NCBI RefSeq assembly: GCF_028023875.1
Contig: NZ_JAQIPB010000001.1
Span: 124,001-188,000, forward strand
From: Xenophilus arseniciresistens
GTDB taxonomy: Bacteria; Pseudomonadota; Gammaproteobacteria; Burkholderiales; Burkholderiaceae_C
Direction of reading: 5' to 3'
DNA: 64,000 nucleotides
The notes beneath the pieces are model-generated. The model had not been told where the DNA came from. It saw only the letters and a list, made by a program, of their open reading frames with translations, and did no database searches. Within the stretch, counting starts at the first letter, position 1; every line of letters starts with the position of its first letter. Both the position numbers and the translations under genes were made by a program. Shown here one piece after another: positions 18,466 to 27,062 of this stretch.

Positions 18466-20037
18466 GTGCCGCCGATCCTGCCCACCCTGCGCAACGTCAC
18501 CCGCCTGTCTCGCGAGCGCGGTGTGGTGCGGCTGGTGCGCTTCTTCGTGATCTTCGTGTGCGTGGTGATGCTGGCGGCCAACGGCTGGGTCCTGCTGATC
18601 ACGCGCGACCAGGAGCTGGAGCAGGCCCGCATGGGCAACGAGAACCTGGCGCGCGCCGTGGCCCAGCAGATGGACGCGCTCTTCGGCGAAACCGGCCACG
18701 TGCTGGCCAGCCTGGTGTTCGAGCTGGACCGGCGCGACCTGGAGCGCGACACGCTGCAGGACCTGCAGCCCCAACTGGTCCACGAGGTGGCGCAGCTCGA
18801 CCACCTGGACGGCCTGTTCGTGATCGACGCACAGGGCCGCTGGCGCGCCCATTCGCAGGCCCAGCTGCCGTCTGACGCCAGCAGCAGTGACCGCGAGTAT
18901 TTCCGCGAGCACCGCGACTCGGACAGCGAACGCATCCGCATCGGCGCGCCCGTGCGCGGCCGCATCGGCCAGCGCTGGCTGGTGCCGGTCTCGCGCCGGC
19001 TCAACGACCCCTACGGCCGCTTTGCCGGCGTGGTGATGGCCACCGTGAGCGTGGACCGGCTGGCCCAGATGCTGGCCGCCTACGAGGTGGGCGACCGCGG
19101 CGCGATCCTGCTGGGCCGGCGCGATGGGCAGGTGCTCACGCGCTGGCCGCTGCGCGAGCAGGATCTGGGCGCGAGCCTGGCCAGTTCGTCCGTCTTTCAG
19201 AGGCTCTCGGCAGCGCAGCGCGGCACCTACGAAGCAGCGTCGCCGCTGGACGGCGAGCACCGGCTGGTCAGCTTCCAGCATGCGCGCAACCTGCCGCTGT
19301 ACGTGACGGTGGCCCTGTCGCACGAGGAAATCATGCGCGACTGGCGCACCAGCGCCTTCCTGCAGACGGCCTGGACGCTGGTGCTGTGCCTGATCGTGGG
19401 CGCCACGGGCAGCTACGTGGTGCGCGCCGTACGCCGGCGCAGCGTGGCCGAGCATGCGCTGCTGCAGACGCGCGACGCGCTGGAGCTGGCCAACCTCCAG
19501 CTCTCGCAACTGGCCAGCCACGATGCGCTCACCGGCCTGGCCAACCGGCGCGCGCTCGACGCGCGTCTGCAGCAGGCCGTGGCCACCGAGCCCCCGCCCG
19601 ACGAGCCGGCGCCGGCGCTGATGATGATCGACGTGGACCACTTCAAGCGCTTCAACGACCTGCACGGCCACCAGGCCGGCGACGAGTGCCTGATCCGTGT
19701 GGCCGCCGCAGTGCGCGCCGTGGCCGAGGCCGAAGGCGGCCTTGCCGCGCGTTTCGGTGGCGAGGAGATGGCCGTGCTGCTGCCCGCCCATCCGCAGCCG
19801 GCGCGCGTGGCCGAAGCCGTGCGGGCCGAGGTCGCGGCCCTGGTGCTGCCCGGCGTGGGGCCGGCGGCGCCGGTCACGGTGTCGATCGGTCTGGCAACGC
19901 TGCATGCATCGCGGCCCACCGTAACCGCCTGGCTGGGCGCGGCCGACCGGGCGCTCTATGCGGCCAAGGCGGCAGGCCGCAACCGCGTGGTGGCAGATGA
20001 AGCAGGGCCGCTGCACGATCAGCCGCTGCCGGACTGA
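18466..20037 (+). CDS. Membrane-anchored diguanylate cyclase with periplasmic sensor domain
   Basis: A 523-residue protein that would make cyclic di-GMP. TM1 (about 25-45, FFVIFVCVVMLAANGWVLLI) and TM2 (about 298-318, TAWTLVLCLIVGATGSYVV) bracket a dCache-like periplasmic domain. The C-terminal GGDEF domain contains DALTGLANRRALD, DVDHFKRFND and the active-site sequence GGEEM (431-435). The usual inhibitory RxxD site just upstream is absent (EAEGGLAARFGGEE). The GTG start at 18466 is the only one that keeps TM1. Methionine at the fifth signature position is rare but the catalytic acids are kept. Confidence 0.9.
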   Translation: MPPILPTLRNVTRLSRERGVVRLVRFFVIFVCVVMLAANGWVLLITRDQELEQARMGNENLARAVAQQMDALFGETGHVLASLVFELDRRDLERDTLQDLQPQLVHEVAQLDHLDGLFVIDAQGRWRAHSQAQLPSDASSSDREYFREHRDSDSERIRIGAPVRGRIGQRWLVPVSRRLNDPYGRFAGVVMATVSVDRLAQMLAAYEVGDRGAILLGRRDGQVLTRWPLREQDLGASLASSSVFQRLSAAQRGTYEAASPLDGEHRLVSFQHARNLPLYVTVALSHEEIMRDWRTSAFLQTAWTLVLCLIVGATGSYVVRAVRRRSVAEHALLQTRDALELANLQLSQLASHDALTGLANRRALDARLQQAVATEPPPDEPAPALMMIDVDHFKRFNDLHGHQAGDECLIRVAAAVRAVAEAEGGLAARFGGEEMAVLLPAHPQPARVAEAVRAEVAALVLPGVGPAAPVTVSIGLATLHASRPTVTAWLGAADRALYAAKAAGRNRVVADEAGPLHDQPLPD

Positions 20038-20102
20038 GCCCCGGCGCGCGCACCGAGCATCTGAACGCAGCCGCCCGGCCCGCCGAAGTTACAAATAAAA
20101 AG

Positions 20103-20153
20103 TTGATGCATACCGAAAGGTATGTATAGTCGACAGCCATACCAAGCAGTATG
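20103..20153 (+). promoter_or_regulatory. Promoter with twin TetR-type operators
   Basis: A promoter TTGATG (20103-20108), 16-base spacer, TATAGT (20125-20130). The whole spacer is the perfect palindrome CATACCGAAAGGTATG (20109-20124). A second copy, CATACC-N4-AGTATG, lies at 20138-20153 and runs into the start codon of the TetR gene at 20151. Consensus CATACC-N4-RGTATG, copies 29 bp apart. The arrangement predicts direct autorepression by blocking polymerase and early elongation. Confidence 0.8.
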
Positions 20154-20837
20154 GCCATGTCCACTTCCCCCGCCTCCATTTCTTCTTCCGAGCCCTCCAC
20201 GCCGCCGGCCCGCACCCGACTGCTGGACGCCGCGCTGCAGGTCATCCGCACCAAGGGCTATCACGCCACCACGGTGGACGAGATCTGCGCCGCCGCGGGC
20301 GTGACCAAGGGCAGCTTCTTCCATCACTTCAAGGGCAAGGAAGAGCTGGCCGTGATGGCCACGCATCACTGGAACGACGGCACCGGCGCCTTCTTCGCCG
20401 GGGCCGACTACCACCGCCTGCCCTCCGCGCGCGAACGCGTGCTGGCCTACATCGAACTGCGCGGGCAGATGCTCGAGGGCGAACTGGCTGACTTCACCTG
20501 CCTGCTGGGCACCATGGTGCAGGAGGCCTACGCCACGCATCCGCAGATCCGCGATGCCTGCCGCAACGGCATCGAAGGGCACGCGCGCACCGTCGCCCTG
20601 GACATTGCCGAAGCCAAGGCCGTGCATGCGCCGCAGGCCGACTGGCAGCCCCAGGACCTGGCCCTCTACACCCAGGCCGTGCTGCAGGGCGCCTTCGTGC
20701 TGGCCAAGGCCCAGGGCCATGCCGAATTCGCAAGGCGCAGCGTCGACTTCCTGCGCCAACACGTCGAATCGCTGCTGCCGTTGCGGGCGGTACGCAGCAG
20801 CACTTCCTCATCCCCGCGCAACCGGAGAGCCCAATGA
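20151..20837 (+). CDS. TetR/AcrR-family repressor
   Basis: TetR-family regulator of 228 residues. The helix-turn-helix (about 20-65) reads TRLLDAALQVIRTKGYHATTVDEICAAAGVTKGSFFHHFKGKEEL. The C-terminal ligand domain contains CLLGTMVQEAY. ATGs at 20151 and 20157 are both possible; there is no ribosome-binding site and the second operator covers the start. It overlaps the DUF1428 gene by 4 bp, and an SRPBCC gene follows, so the repressor probably controls its own three-gene operon. The inducer is unknown. Confidence 0.93.
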   Translation: MAMSTSPASISSSEPSTPPARTRLLDAALQVIRTKGYHATTVDEICAAAGVTKGSFFHHFKGKEELAVMATHHWNDGTGAFFAGADYHRLPSARERVLAYIELRGQMLEGELADFTCLLGTMVQEAYATHPQIRDACRNGIEGHARTVALDIAEAKAVHAPQADWQPQDLALYTQAVLQGAFVLAKAQGHAEFARRSVDFLRQHVESLLPLRAVRSSTSSSPRNRRAQ

Positions 20838-21199
20838 AGACCCTTCCCTATGTCGATGGATTCGTGGCCGCCGTGCCGACCGCGAACAAGGAAAGCTACC
20901 TTGCCCATGCGCGCGCGGCCGCCGAGGTGTTCAAGGAATATGGCGCGCTTGGCGCCGTGGAATGCTGGGGCGACGACGTGCCCGAGGGCAAGCTGACCTC
21001 CTTCACCCTGGCCGTCAAGCGCGAGCCCGAGGAGGCGGTGGTCTTCTCCTGGGTCACCTGGCCCAGCAAGGCCGTGCGCGACGAGGCCTGGCCCAGGCTC
21101 ATGAACGATGCGCGGCTGTCCAGTGAAGCCAACCCCATGCCTTTCGACGGCAAGCGCCTGATCTATGGCGGCTTCCAGATGATCCTGAACGCAGGATAG
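20834..21199 (+). CDS. DUF1428 family protein
   Basis: A 121-residue cytosolic protein with the DUF1428 pattern: PYVDGFVAAVPTANKESYLAHA at the start, GALGAVECWGDDVPEGKLTSF in the middle and MPFDGKRLIYGGFQMIL at the end. The fold is a small dimeric alpha/beta barrel with no assigned activity. It overlaps the TetR gene by 4 bp (ATGA) and is followed 91 bp later by an SRPBCC gene. TetR with DUF1428 and SRPBCC genes suggests a response to a small toxic or hydrophobic compound, an inference from context. Confidence 0.92.
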   Translation: MKTLPYVDGFVAAVPTANKESYLAHARAAAEVFKEYGALGAVECWGDDVPEGKLTSFTLAVKREPEEAVVFSWVTWPSKAVRDEAWPRLMNDARLSSEANPMPFDGKRLIYGGFQMILNAG

Positions 21200-21290
21200 G
21201 CGTTCGCCCCCAGGCGGCTTCGCCGCGCCCCGTGAAGCTTTTTCCCCTGTTTCCTCGTCCCTTGCCCAACTGTTACCCAAGGAGTTCCCG

Positions 21291-21797
21291 ATGACCGATA
21301 CCGCTGCCGATCCCTGCCGCAACGTCGCCACGGACGACGCTTTTGAACTGAGCCTGACGCGCCTGTACGACGCACCGCCCGAGAAGCTGTTCCGCGCCTG
21401 GACCGACCCCGAGCTGCTCAAGCAGTGGTTCGTTCCCAAGCCCTGGAGCATCGCCCGCGTGGAACACGACCTGCGCCCCGGCGGCCGTGCACTGGTGGTC
21501 ATGCAGGACCCGGATGGCAACGAGTACCCCAACGACGGCGTGTTCCTGGAGATCGTGCCCAACCGGCTGCTGGTGAGCACCAACGCCTTCACGCCGGGCT
21601 GGCAGCCGGCCGATCCGCAGCCGATCAAGATGGTCGCCATCGTCAGCTTCGAGCCCGAGGGCGAAGGCAAGACGCGCTACACCGCCCGCGCGCGGCACTG
21701 GAGCGCGGCCGACCGCGAGACCCACGAGAAGATGGGCTTTCACGAAGGCTGGGGCATCTGCGCCGACCAGCTCGGCGAACTGGTCGCCCGCCTCTGA
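21291..21797 (+). CDS. SRPBCC (AHSA1-like) ligand-binding protein
   Basis: A 168-residue START/Bet v 1-like protein of the AHSA1 group, with the conserved opening LYDAPPEKLFRAWTDPELLKQWF, the core DLRPGGRALVVMQDPDG and the C-terminal helix ending HEGWGICADQLGELV. Such proteins bind hydrophobic ligands in a deep cavity. It ends the TetR-DUF1428 operon and is followed by a strong terminator. AAGGAG lies 7-12 bases upstream of the ATG at 21291, so it can be translated on its own. Confidence 0.92.
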   Translation: MTDTAADPCRNVATDDAFELSLTRLYDAPPEKLFRAWTDPELLKQWFVPKPWSIARVEHDLRPGGRALVVMQDPDGNEYPNDGVFLEIVPNRLLVSTNAFTPGWQPADPQPIKMVAIVSFEPEGEGKTRYTARARHWSAADRETHEKMGFHEGWGICADQLGELVARL

Positions 21798-21826
21798 CCA
21801 ACAGCCGGCGCGCCCGCACACGGACG

Positions 21827-21857
21827 AAGGCCCACCGCCGCCGGTGGGCCTTTTTTC
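21827..21857 (+). terminator. Rho-independent terminator after the SRPBCC gene
   Basis: A perfect 11 bp stem (21827-21837 with 21842-21852, AAGGCCCACCG) with a 4-base loop runs into six T (21851-21856). It ends the TetR operon and is placed to stop read-through into the convergent MFS gene. Confidence 0.92.
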
Positions 21858-21878
21858 GCTTGTGATGTGCACGGCGGC

Positions 21879-23126
21879 TCAGCGCAACGCCCCCGGCCAC
21901 AGCCGCACGCCCAGCGCCAGCAGCGAAGACAGCACGGCCAGCAGCGTCACGGCCAGCCAGCCGCCGTGGGCGAACAGCAGCCCGCCCAGCCCGGCACCGG
22001 CCGCCATGCCCAGGAACATGCCCACGAAGAGCAGCGCGTTGAGCCGGCTGCGCGCCCCCGCATCGATGCCGAACACCAGCGTCTGGTGCGCGATCAGCGT
22101 GGCCTGCACGCCCAGGTCGAAGCCCAGGGCGCTCAGGGCCAGCAGCACCAGTTGGCCCGTGGGCGACAGCAGCGGCATCGCGGCCATCGCGGCAAAGCAC
22201 AGCAGGGCCAGCACGATCCCCCCGCGCGCCACCCAGGCCGTGCCGCGGCGGTCGGCCAGCCGGCCGGCCAGCGGCGCAGCCAGCGCACCGGCTGCGCCGG
22301 CCAGGCCAAAGGCCCCGGCCACCGCGCTGCCCAGGTGGAAAGGCGCCTCGTGCAGCATCACGGCCAGGGTGGACCAGAAGGCGCTGAAGCCCACGGCCAG
22401 CAGGCCCTGCGCCCAGGCCGCGCGGCGCAGCGCGCCGTGATTGCGCCACAGCTGCAGCAGCGAAGCCAGCAGCGCGCCGTAGCTCAGCCGCGTGCTGGGC
22501 GCAAAGCGCGGCAGGCCGCGCCAGGCCGCCACCCCCACCAGGGCGATGCTGCCCGCCGCCAGCACGAACATGGCGCGCCAGCCCCAATGCGCGGCCACGA
22601 AGCCGCTGAGAACGCGGGACAGCAGGATGCCCAGCAGCAGCCCGGTCATCACCATGCCCACCACCTTGCCGCGCTGCGCCTCGGGTGCCAGCGTGGCCGC
22701 CGCGGGCACGATGTCCTGCGCCATGGTGGCGGCCAGCCCCACGGCCAGGCTGGCGACCAGCAGCAGGCCCAGCGAAGGCGCAGCCGCCGCCAGCAGCAGC
22801 GCCACGCCCAGTGCCGCGGCCTTGACGAGGATGATGCTGCGCCGGTCATGGCGATCGCCCAGCGGCGCCAGCAGTGCGATGCCCAGCGCATAACCCAGTT
22901 GCGTGAGCGTGGGCACCAGGCCCACGGTGCCGGCGGAGGCACCCACCTCCGGGCCCAGCACCCCCAGCATGGGCTGGGCGTAGTACAGCGAGGCCACCGA
23001 CAGGCCCGCCCCACCGGCCAGCAGCAGCACCAGGCCGCGCGTCAGGCCCGGGGCAGGCGCAGCGACGGCGGCCATCGCAGCCGGCATCGCCCCCGGCTTG
23101 GCATGCGCCACATGAATGTTGGACAT
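21879..23126 (-). CDS. MFS transporter, drug/sugar efflux type
   Basis: Twelve-helix major facilitator of 415 residues. The loop 2-3 signature GDRHDRRSIILVKA is present, with its repeat in the second half (GRLADRRGTAWVARGG). The character (AraJ/YnfM-like, YYAQPMLGVLGPEVGAS near TM1) suggests proton-coupled export of drugs or small metabolites, but the substrate cannot be read. The start MSNIHVAHAKPG at 23126 is well placed; upstream in-frame sequence has no membrane-protein character. It is divergent from a LysR gene with a 97 bp shared promoter region, so control by that LysR protein is likely. Confidence 0.9.
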   Translation of the reverse strand: MSNIHVAHAKPGAMPAAMAAVAAPAPGLTRGLVLLLAGGAGLSVASLYYAQPMLGVLGPEVGASAGTVGLVPTLTQLGYALGIALLAPLGDRHDRRSIILVKAAALGVALLLAAAAPSLGLLLVASLAVGLAATMAQDIVPAAATLAPEAQRGKVVGMVMTGLLLGILLSRVLSGFVAAHWGWRAMFVLAAGSIALVGVAAWRGLPRFAPSTRLSYGALLASLLQLWRNHGALRRAAWAQGLLAVGFSAFWSTLAVMLHEAPFHLGSAVAGAFGLAGAAGALAAPLAGRLADRRGTAWVARGGIVLALLCFAAMAAMPLLSPTGQLVLLALSALGFDLGVQATLIAHQTLVFGIDAGARSRLNALLFVGMFLGMAAGAGLGGLLFAHGGWLAVTLLAVLSSLLALGVRLWPGALR

Positions 23127-23210
23127 GGTATTTACCCTTATCTCAAAGAACGGTTCGTAGTGTGCCCAGGGCAGCTGACGCGCGGTAGTGCAGCCTCTTG
23201 AACATTTGAT

Positions 23211-23225
23211 ATACGCTCGGCGTAT
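23211..23225. promoter_or_regulatory. LysR-type operator (T-N11-A palindrome)
   Basis: ATACGCTCGGCGTAT is a perfect palindrome with 6 bp arms and a 3-base centre and fits the T-N11-A LysR box. It lies in the 97 bp shared promoter region and its last two bases enter the LysR start codon (23224), so it could serve autorepression. Confidence 0.6.
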
Positions 23226-24210
23226 GAATAAAGCCGCCATCGAAACCCCCTCCACCGCGGCCGACCGGCTGGCGCTGATGCAGACCTTCGTCCGCATCGT
23301 CGAGGCGGGCAGCCTGTCGGCTGCGGCGGCGCAGATGATGTCCACCCAGCCCACGGTGAGCCGGCGCCTGCAGGCGCTGGAGCGGCTGCTGGGCGTGCGC
23401 CTGCTGCAGCGCTCCACCCATGCCATGCACCTGACGGAGGACGGCGCGCGCTGCTACGCGCGGGCCAAGGCCCTCATCGCCGACTGGGACGCCCTGGCCG
23501 CCGAGCTGCACGACACCGCGCGCTCGGCCAGTGGCCTGCTGCGCGTGGTGGTGCCCCACGCCTTCGGCCAGTCACAGCTGGTGGCGCCCCTGGTGGCCTT
23601 TTTGCAGGCGCAGCCGGAGGTGGACGTGGAATGGCTGCTGGAAGACCAGCCGGTCGATTTCGTGGGTCAGGGGATCGACTGCGCGATCCAGGTGGGCGAG
23701 GTGCAGGACCCGGCCGTGGTGGCCATCCGCCTGGCCGAGGTGCCGCGCATCGTGCTGGGCGCGCCTTCGCTGCTGGACGGCGCTGCGCCGCCCGCGCATC
23801 CGCGCGAGCTGGCCGGCCTGCCCTGGCTGGCCTTCCAGACCTACTACCGGCACCAGATCACGCTGCAGCACGCCGGCACCGGCGAGCTGTGCGAGCTGGC
23901 CCTGCGCCCGCGCCTGTCCAGCGACAGCCTGTACCCGCTGCGCATGGCCGCGCTGCAGGGCCTGGGGGTTGGCGTGTTCTCGGCCTGGCTGGTGCAGGAA
24001 GACCTGGCCAGCGGCCGGCTGCTGCATCTGGTGCCGCAGTGGCAGGCGGCGTCGCTGCCCGTGCACCTGGTCTACCCCTATGCCCGCCAGTACCCGGCGC
24101 GGCTGCGGCGCTTTGTGGAGCTGATGCGCCAGCACGCGCTGGCCGGCGCCGTCCAGGGCTGGGCCGGGCCTGCCGCCATGCCGGCGCCTCCTGCCGTGCC
24201 CACGCCCTGA
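23224..24210 (+). CDS. LysR-family transcriptional regulator, divergent from MFS gene
   Basis: LysR regulator of 328 residues. The winged helix-turn-helix is at about 15-75 (FVRIVEAGSLSAAAAQMMSTQPTVSRRLQALERLLGVRLLQRS). The effector domain is of the CrgA/DsdC-like type (GLLRVVVPHAFGQSQLVAPLVAFLQ). The C-terminus ends in an Ala/Pro-rich tail of about 20 residues. An in-frame upstream start at 23188 would run through the operator, so the ATG at 23224 is preferred. Its likely target is the divergent MFS exporter. Confidence 0.93.
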   Translation: MNKAAIETPSTAADRLALMQTFVRIVEAGSLSAAAAQMMSTQPTVSRRLQALERLLGVRLLQRSTHAMHLTEDGARCYARAKALIADWDALAAELHDTARSASGLLRVVVPHAFGQSQLVAPLVAFLQAQPEVDVEWLLEDQPVDFVGQGIDCAIQVGEVQDPAVVAIRLAEVPRIVLGAPSLLDGAAPPAHPRELAGLPWLAFQTYYRHQITLQHAGTGELCELALRPRLSSDSLYPLRMAALQGLGVGVFSAWLVQEDLASGRLLHLVPQWQAASLPVHLVYPYARQYPARLRRFVELMRQHALAGAVQGWAGPAAMPAPPAVPTP

Positions 24211-24318
24211 ACCGCCCTGCGCCAGCAGGCGCTGGCGCCGCCGTCCGACAGCCGCGGCAGCGGCGCGGGTCTGCAATGGAGCGACTGGCCCTTCATGGCC
24301 GCAAAGAGAGGAACACGC

Positions 24319-24540
24319 ATGCACACACGCCAAGCCACCATCCATGGCGAAGTCACCTTCAGGGCCGGAGACGGTGCCACCATCACCATTCCCGAAGGCC
24401 CCGTTTCGCTGGACGAAGCGCCCGACAGCGTCACGCTGGGCTGGGAAGCCGACGAAGACGTGGTGGGCTCCGCGGCCCTGCCCCGTCAGCAGTACGAGCA
24501 GTACGTCAAGGAAGGAAAGATTCGCGTGAAGGGCGGCTGA
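24319..24540 (+). CDS. Small conserved hypothetical protein
   Basis: A 73-residue acidic protein with no signal peptide or membrane segment. The sequence IHGEVTFRAGDGATITIPEGPVSL suggests a small all-beta fold, and the C-terminus is a short charged helix (QYEQYVKEGKIRVKGG). I do not recognise a characterised family. The start at 24319 is supported by GAGAGGA about 8 bases upstream; an ATG at 24295 would add eight residues but lacks such a site. It is convergent with the next LysR gene, 12 bp apart. Confidence 0.7.
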   Translation: MHTRQATIHGEVTFRAGDGATITIPEGPVSLDEAPDSVTLGWEADEDVVGSAALPRQQYEQYVKEGKIRVKGG

Positions 24541-24552
24541 CCCCGCCCTGCC

Positions 24553-25521
24553 CTACGCGGCCTGCCGGTGCGCCTGCGCCAGGCACTGCGTGAACAGCGC
24601 CGTGGCCCGGCCGGGCTCGGGCGAAGGCCGCCAGATGGCGGCAAAGCGGCAGTCATAGCGAAAGCGCTGCGGCGCCACGGCCCGCATGCGGCCTTCCGCC
24701 ACGAAGCTGGCCGCATAGTGGTCGGGCAGAAAGCCCAGGTAGCGGCCGGACAGGATCAGCAGCGCGATGGATTCCTGGTCGAAGCCCGTGGCCGTGCGCA
24801 CCAGTTGCCGCGCATGGGCCAGCTGCATGTTGGGCGAGTGATAACCCAGCCCGGCAAAGGCGTGGCCGCGCAACTGGGTCCAGTTCATGGTCCGCGGCTC
24901 GCCCTTGAACAGCGCATGCCCGGCACCCGCATAGAGCTGCATGGTTTCGCCAAAGAGGTCTTCGTAGGCCAGACTGCCCGAGGCGCGGTGGGTCGGAATC
25001 ACCCCCACGTGGAAGCGCCCGTCGATCACCCCGCGCTCGATGGCGTTGAGCGAGGCCACATGCACGTTCAGCCGCACTTCGGGCGCCTGCCCGGCAAAGC
25101 GGGCCATGGCCTGCGCGATGCGCGCCTGCGGGTTGCTGGCGGTCTTGTCGAACAGGGCCAGTTCCAGCTCGCCGCCCAGCCGGCCGTGAATGGCGGCGAT
25201 GCCGCTGCGAAAGGCGTCCACCGCGCTGAGCAGGCTCAGCGTCTGCTCGTAGACGCGCTGGCCGTCGGGCGTGAGCGCAAAGCCCGCGCGCCCGCGCCGG
25301 CACAAGGTCAGGCGCAGGCGCGTTTCCAGGTCCTTCACATGCCGGCTGATGGTGGAGATGCCGATGTTCAGTTCCAGCTCGGCCGCCGCCATGCCGCCGC
25401 AGTCGGCCACGGCCTTGAACACGCGCAGAAGGCGCAGGTCCATGTCGCTGAGCTGGCCCAGCAGACGCCGCAGCGGCGCAGCGTCTGCGCCACCCTGGGC
25501 CGGGGCCTCGTTTACTTTCAC
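24553..25521 (-). CDS. LysR-family regulator, divergent from aminotransferase gene
   Basis: LysR regulator of 322 residues with its helix-turn-helix at about 28-88 (LRLLRVFKAVADCGGMAAAELELNIGISTISRHVKDLETRL). The effector domain contains GGELELALFDKTASNP and LLILSGRYLGFLPDHYA, typical of regulators beside omega-aminotransferase genes. It is divergent from the aminotransferase gene with a 130 bp spacer (25522-25651), the usual arrangement for LysR control of the neighbour. The spacer contains the near-palindromic AAGTGAAATGTGATGG stretch (25530-25545), a possible binding site. Confidence 0.93.
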   Translation of the reverse strand: MKVNEAPAQGGADAAPLRRLLGQLSDMDLRLLRVFKAVADCGGMAAAELELNIGISTISRHVKDLETRLRLTLCRRGRAGFALTPDGQRVYEQTLSLLSAVDAFRSGIAAIHGRLGGELELALFDKTASNPQARIAQAMARFAGQAPEVRLNVHVASLNAIERGVIDGRFHVGVIPTHRASGSLAYEDLFGETMQLYAGAGHALFKGEPRTMNWTQLRGHAFAGLGYHSPNMQLAHARQLVRTATGFDQESIALLILSGRYLGFLPDHYAASFVAEGRMRAVAPQRFRYDCRFAAIWRPSPEPGRATALFTQCLAQAHRQAA

Positions 25522-25651
25522 GGATTGGCAAGTGAAATGTGATGGAACATCATTCTCGCCACTAAATCAGTGGCCCAACAATGCACACTTCGAGGGCCTC
25601 GGCGCCCTGCGCCGCCCCCTGCCCCATTCAATCTCCTCAAGACTGCCGACC

Positions 25652-27010
25652 ATGAGCACTCTCACTGCCACCGACTCCTCCCCCTCTGCCGTGCGCAAGG
25701 ACGCTGCCTGGCTTGAAGCCCACTGGATGCCCTTCACCGGCAACCGCCAGTTCAAGGCCGACCCGCGCATCATCGTGGAGGGCAAGGGCGCCTACTTCAC
25801 CGACGCCGACGGCCGCCGGATCTTCGACGGCCTCTCGGGCCTGTGGTGCACGGGCCTGGGCCATGGCCGCACCGAGATCAGCGAGGCCGTCGCGCGCCAG
25901 ATCAGCAAGCTGGACTATTCGCCGGCCTTCCAGTTCGCGCATCCGCTGTCCTTTGAACTGGCCAACAAGGTCAAGGACCTGATGCCCCAGGGCCTGGACT
26001 ACGTGTTCTTCACCGACTCGGGCTCCGAATCGGCCGACACCTCGCTGAAGCTGGCCCGCGCCTACTGGCGCGCGAAGGGCCAGGCCAGCAAGACCCGCCT
26101 GATCGGCCGCGAGAAGGGCTACCACGGCGTCAACTTCGGCGGCATCTCGGTGGGCGGCATCGGCGGCAACCGCAAGACCTTCGGCCAGGGCGTGGAAGCC
26201 GACCATCTGCCCCACACGCAGCCGGCCATGGGCTCCTTCATCAAGGGCATGCCGCAGGAAGGCGGCGAGGCGCTGGCCAACCGCCTGCTGGACATGATCG
26301 CGCTGCACGACGCGTCGAACATCGCGGCCGTGATCGTCGAGCCCTTCTCGGGCTCGGCCGGCGTGGTGATCCCGCCCGTGGGTTATCTCAAGCGCCTGCG
26401 CGAGATCTGCACGCAGAACAACATCCTGCTGATCTTCGACGAGGTCATCACGGGCTTTGGCCGCTGCGGTGCCATGACCGGCGCCGAGGCCTTTGGCGTG
26501 GTGCCCGACATCCTGAACTTCGCCAAGCAGGTGACCAACGGCGCGCAGCCGCTGGGCGGCGTGGTGGCGACCAAGGAGATCTACGACACCTTCATGAACG
26601 CGGGCGGCCCCGAGTACCTGGTGGAGTTCCCACACGGCTACACCTACTCGGCCCACCCCGTGGCCTGCGCCGCCGGCGTGGCTGCGCTGGACCTGCTGGT
26701 GGCCGAAGACGGACCGGGCCGCGTGCGCGCGCTCGCGCCGCACTTCGAGGCTGCCGTGCACAGCCTCAAGGGCCGCAGGCATGTGCTGGACATCCGCAAC
26801 CACGGCCTGGCTGCGGGCATCACCATCGACCCCGTGCCCGGCGAGCCCGCCAAGCGCCCGTACGAGATCGCCATGGCCTGCTGGAAGAAGGGCTTCTACG
26901 TGCGCTACGGCGCCGACACCATCCAGCTCGCCCCGCCCTTCATCAGCGAAAAGGCCGAGATCGACCGGCTGGTCAATGCGCTGGGGGATGCGCTGGGTGA
27001 GGTGGGCTGA
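25652..27010 (+). CDS. Omega-amino acid (beta-alanine):pyruvate aminotransferase
   Basis: Class III PLP-dependent aminotransferase of 452 residues that moves the amino group of beta-alanine or other omega-amino acids to pyruvate. Visible hallmarks are HWMPFTGNRQFK at the N-terminus, GRRIFDGLSGLWCTGLGHG, the PLP-binding DEVITGFGR and the Schiff-base lysine in NFAKQVTNGAQPLGG (about Lys292). This matches the Pseudomonas omega-APT subgroup. No dehydrogenase for malonate semialdehyde is adjacent, so the rest of the pathway is elsewhere. The divergent LysR gene is the probable regulator. Confidence 0.95.
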   Translation: MSTLTATDSSPSAVRKDAAWLEAHWMPFTGNRQFKADPRIIVEGKGAYFTDADGRRIFDGLSGLWCTGLGHGRTEISEAVARQISKLDYSPAFQFAHPLSFELANKVKDLMPQGLDYVFFTDSGSESADTSLKLARAYWRAKGQASKTRLIGREKGYHGVNFGGISVGGIGGNRKTFGQGVEADHLPHTQPAMGSFIKGMPQEGGEALANRLLDMIALHDASNIAAVIVEPFSGSAGVVIPPVGYLKRLREICTQNNILLIFDEVITGFGRCGAMTGAEAFGVVPDILNFAKQVTNGAQPLGGVVATKEIYDTFMNAGGPEYLVEFPHGYTYSAHPVACAAGVAALDLLVAEDGPGRVRALAPHFEAAVHSLKGRRHVLDIRNHGLAAGITIDPVPGEPAKRPYEIAMACWKKGFYVRYGADTIQLAPPFISEKAEIDRLVNALGDALGEVG

Positions 27011-27062
27011 GGCCGCGCTTCGTCGAGGCGGAAAAATGGACGCGTCCTGACGGCGGATTCGC

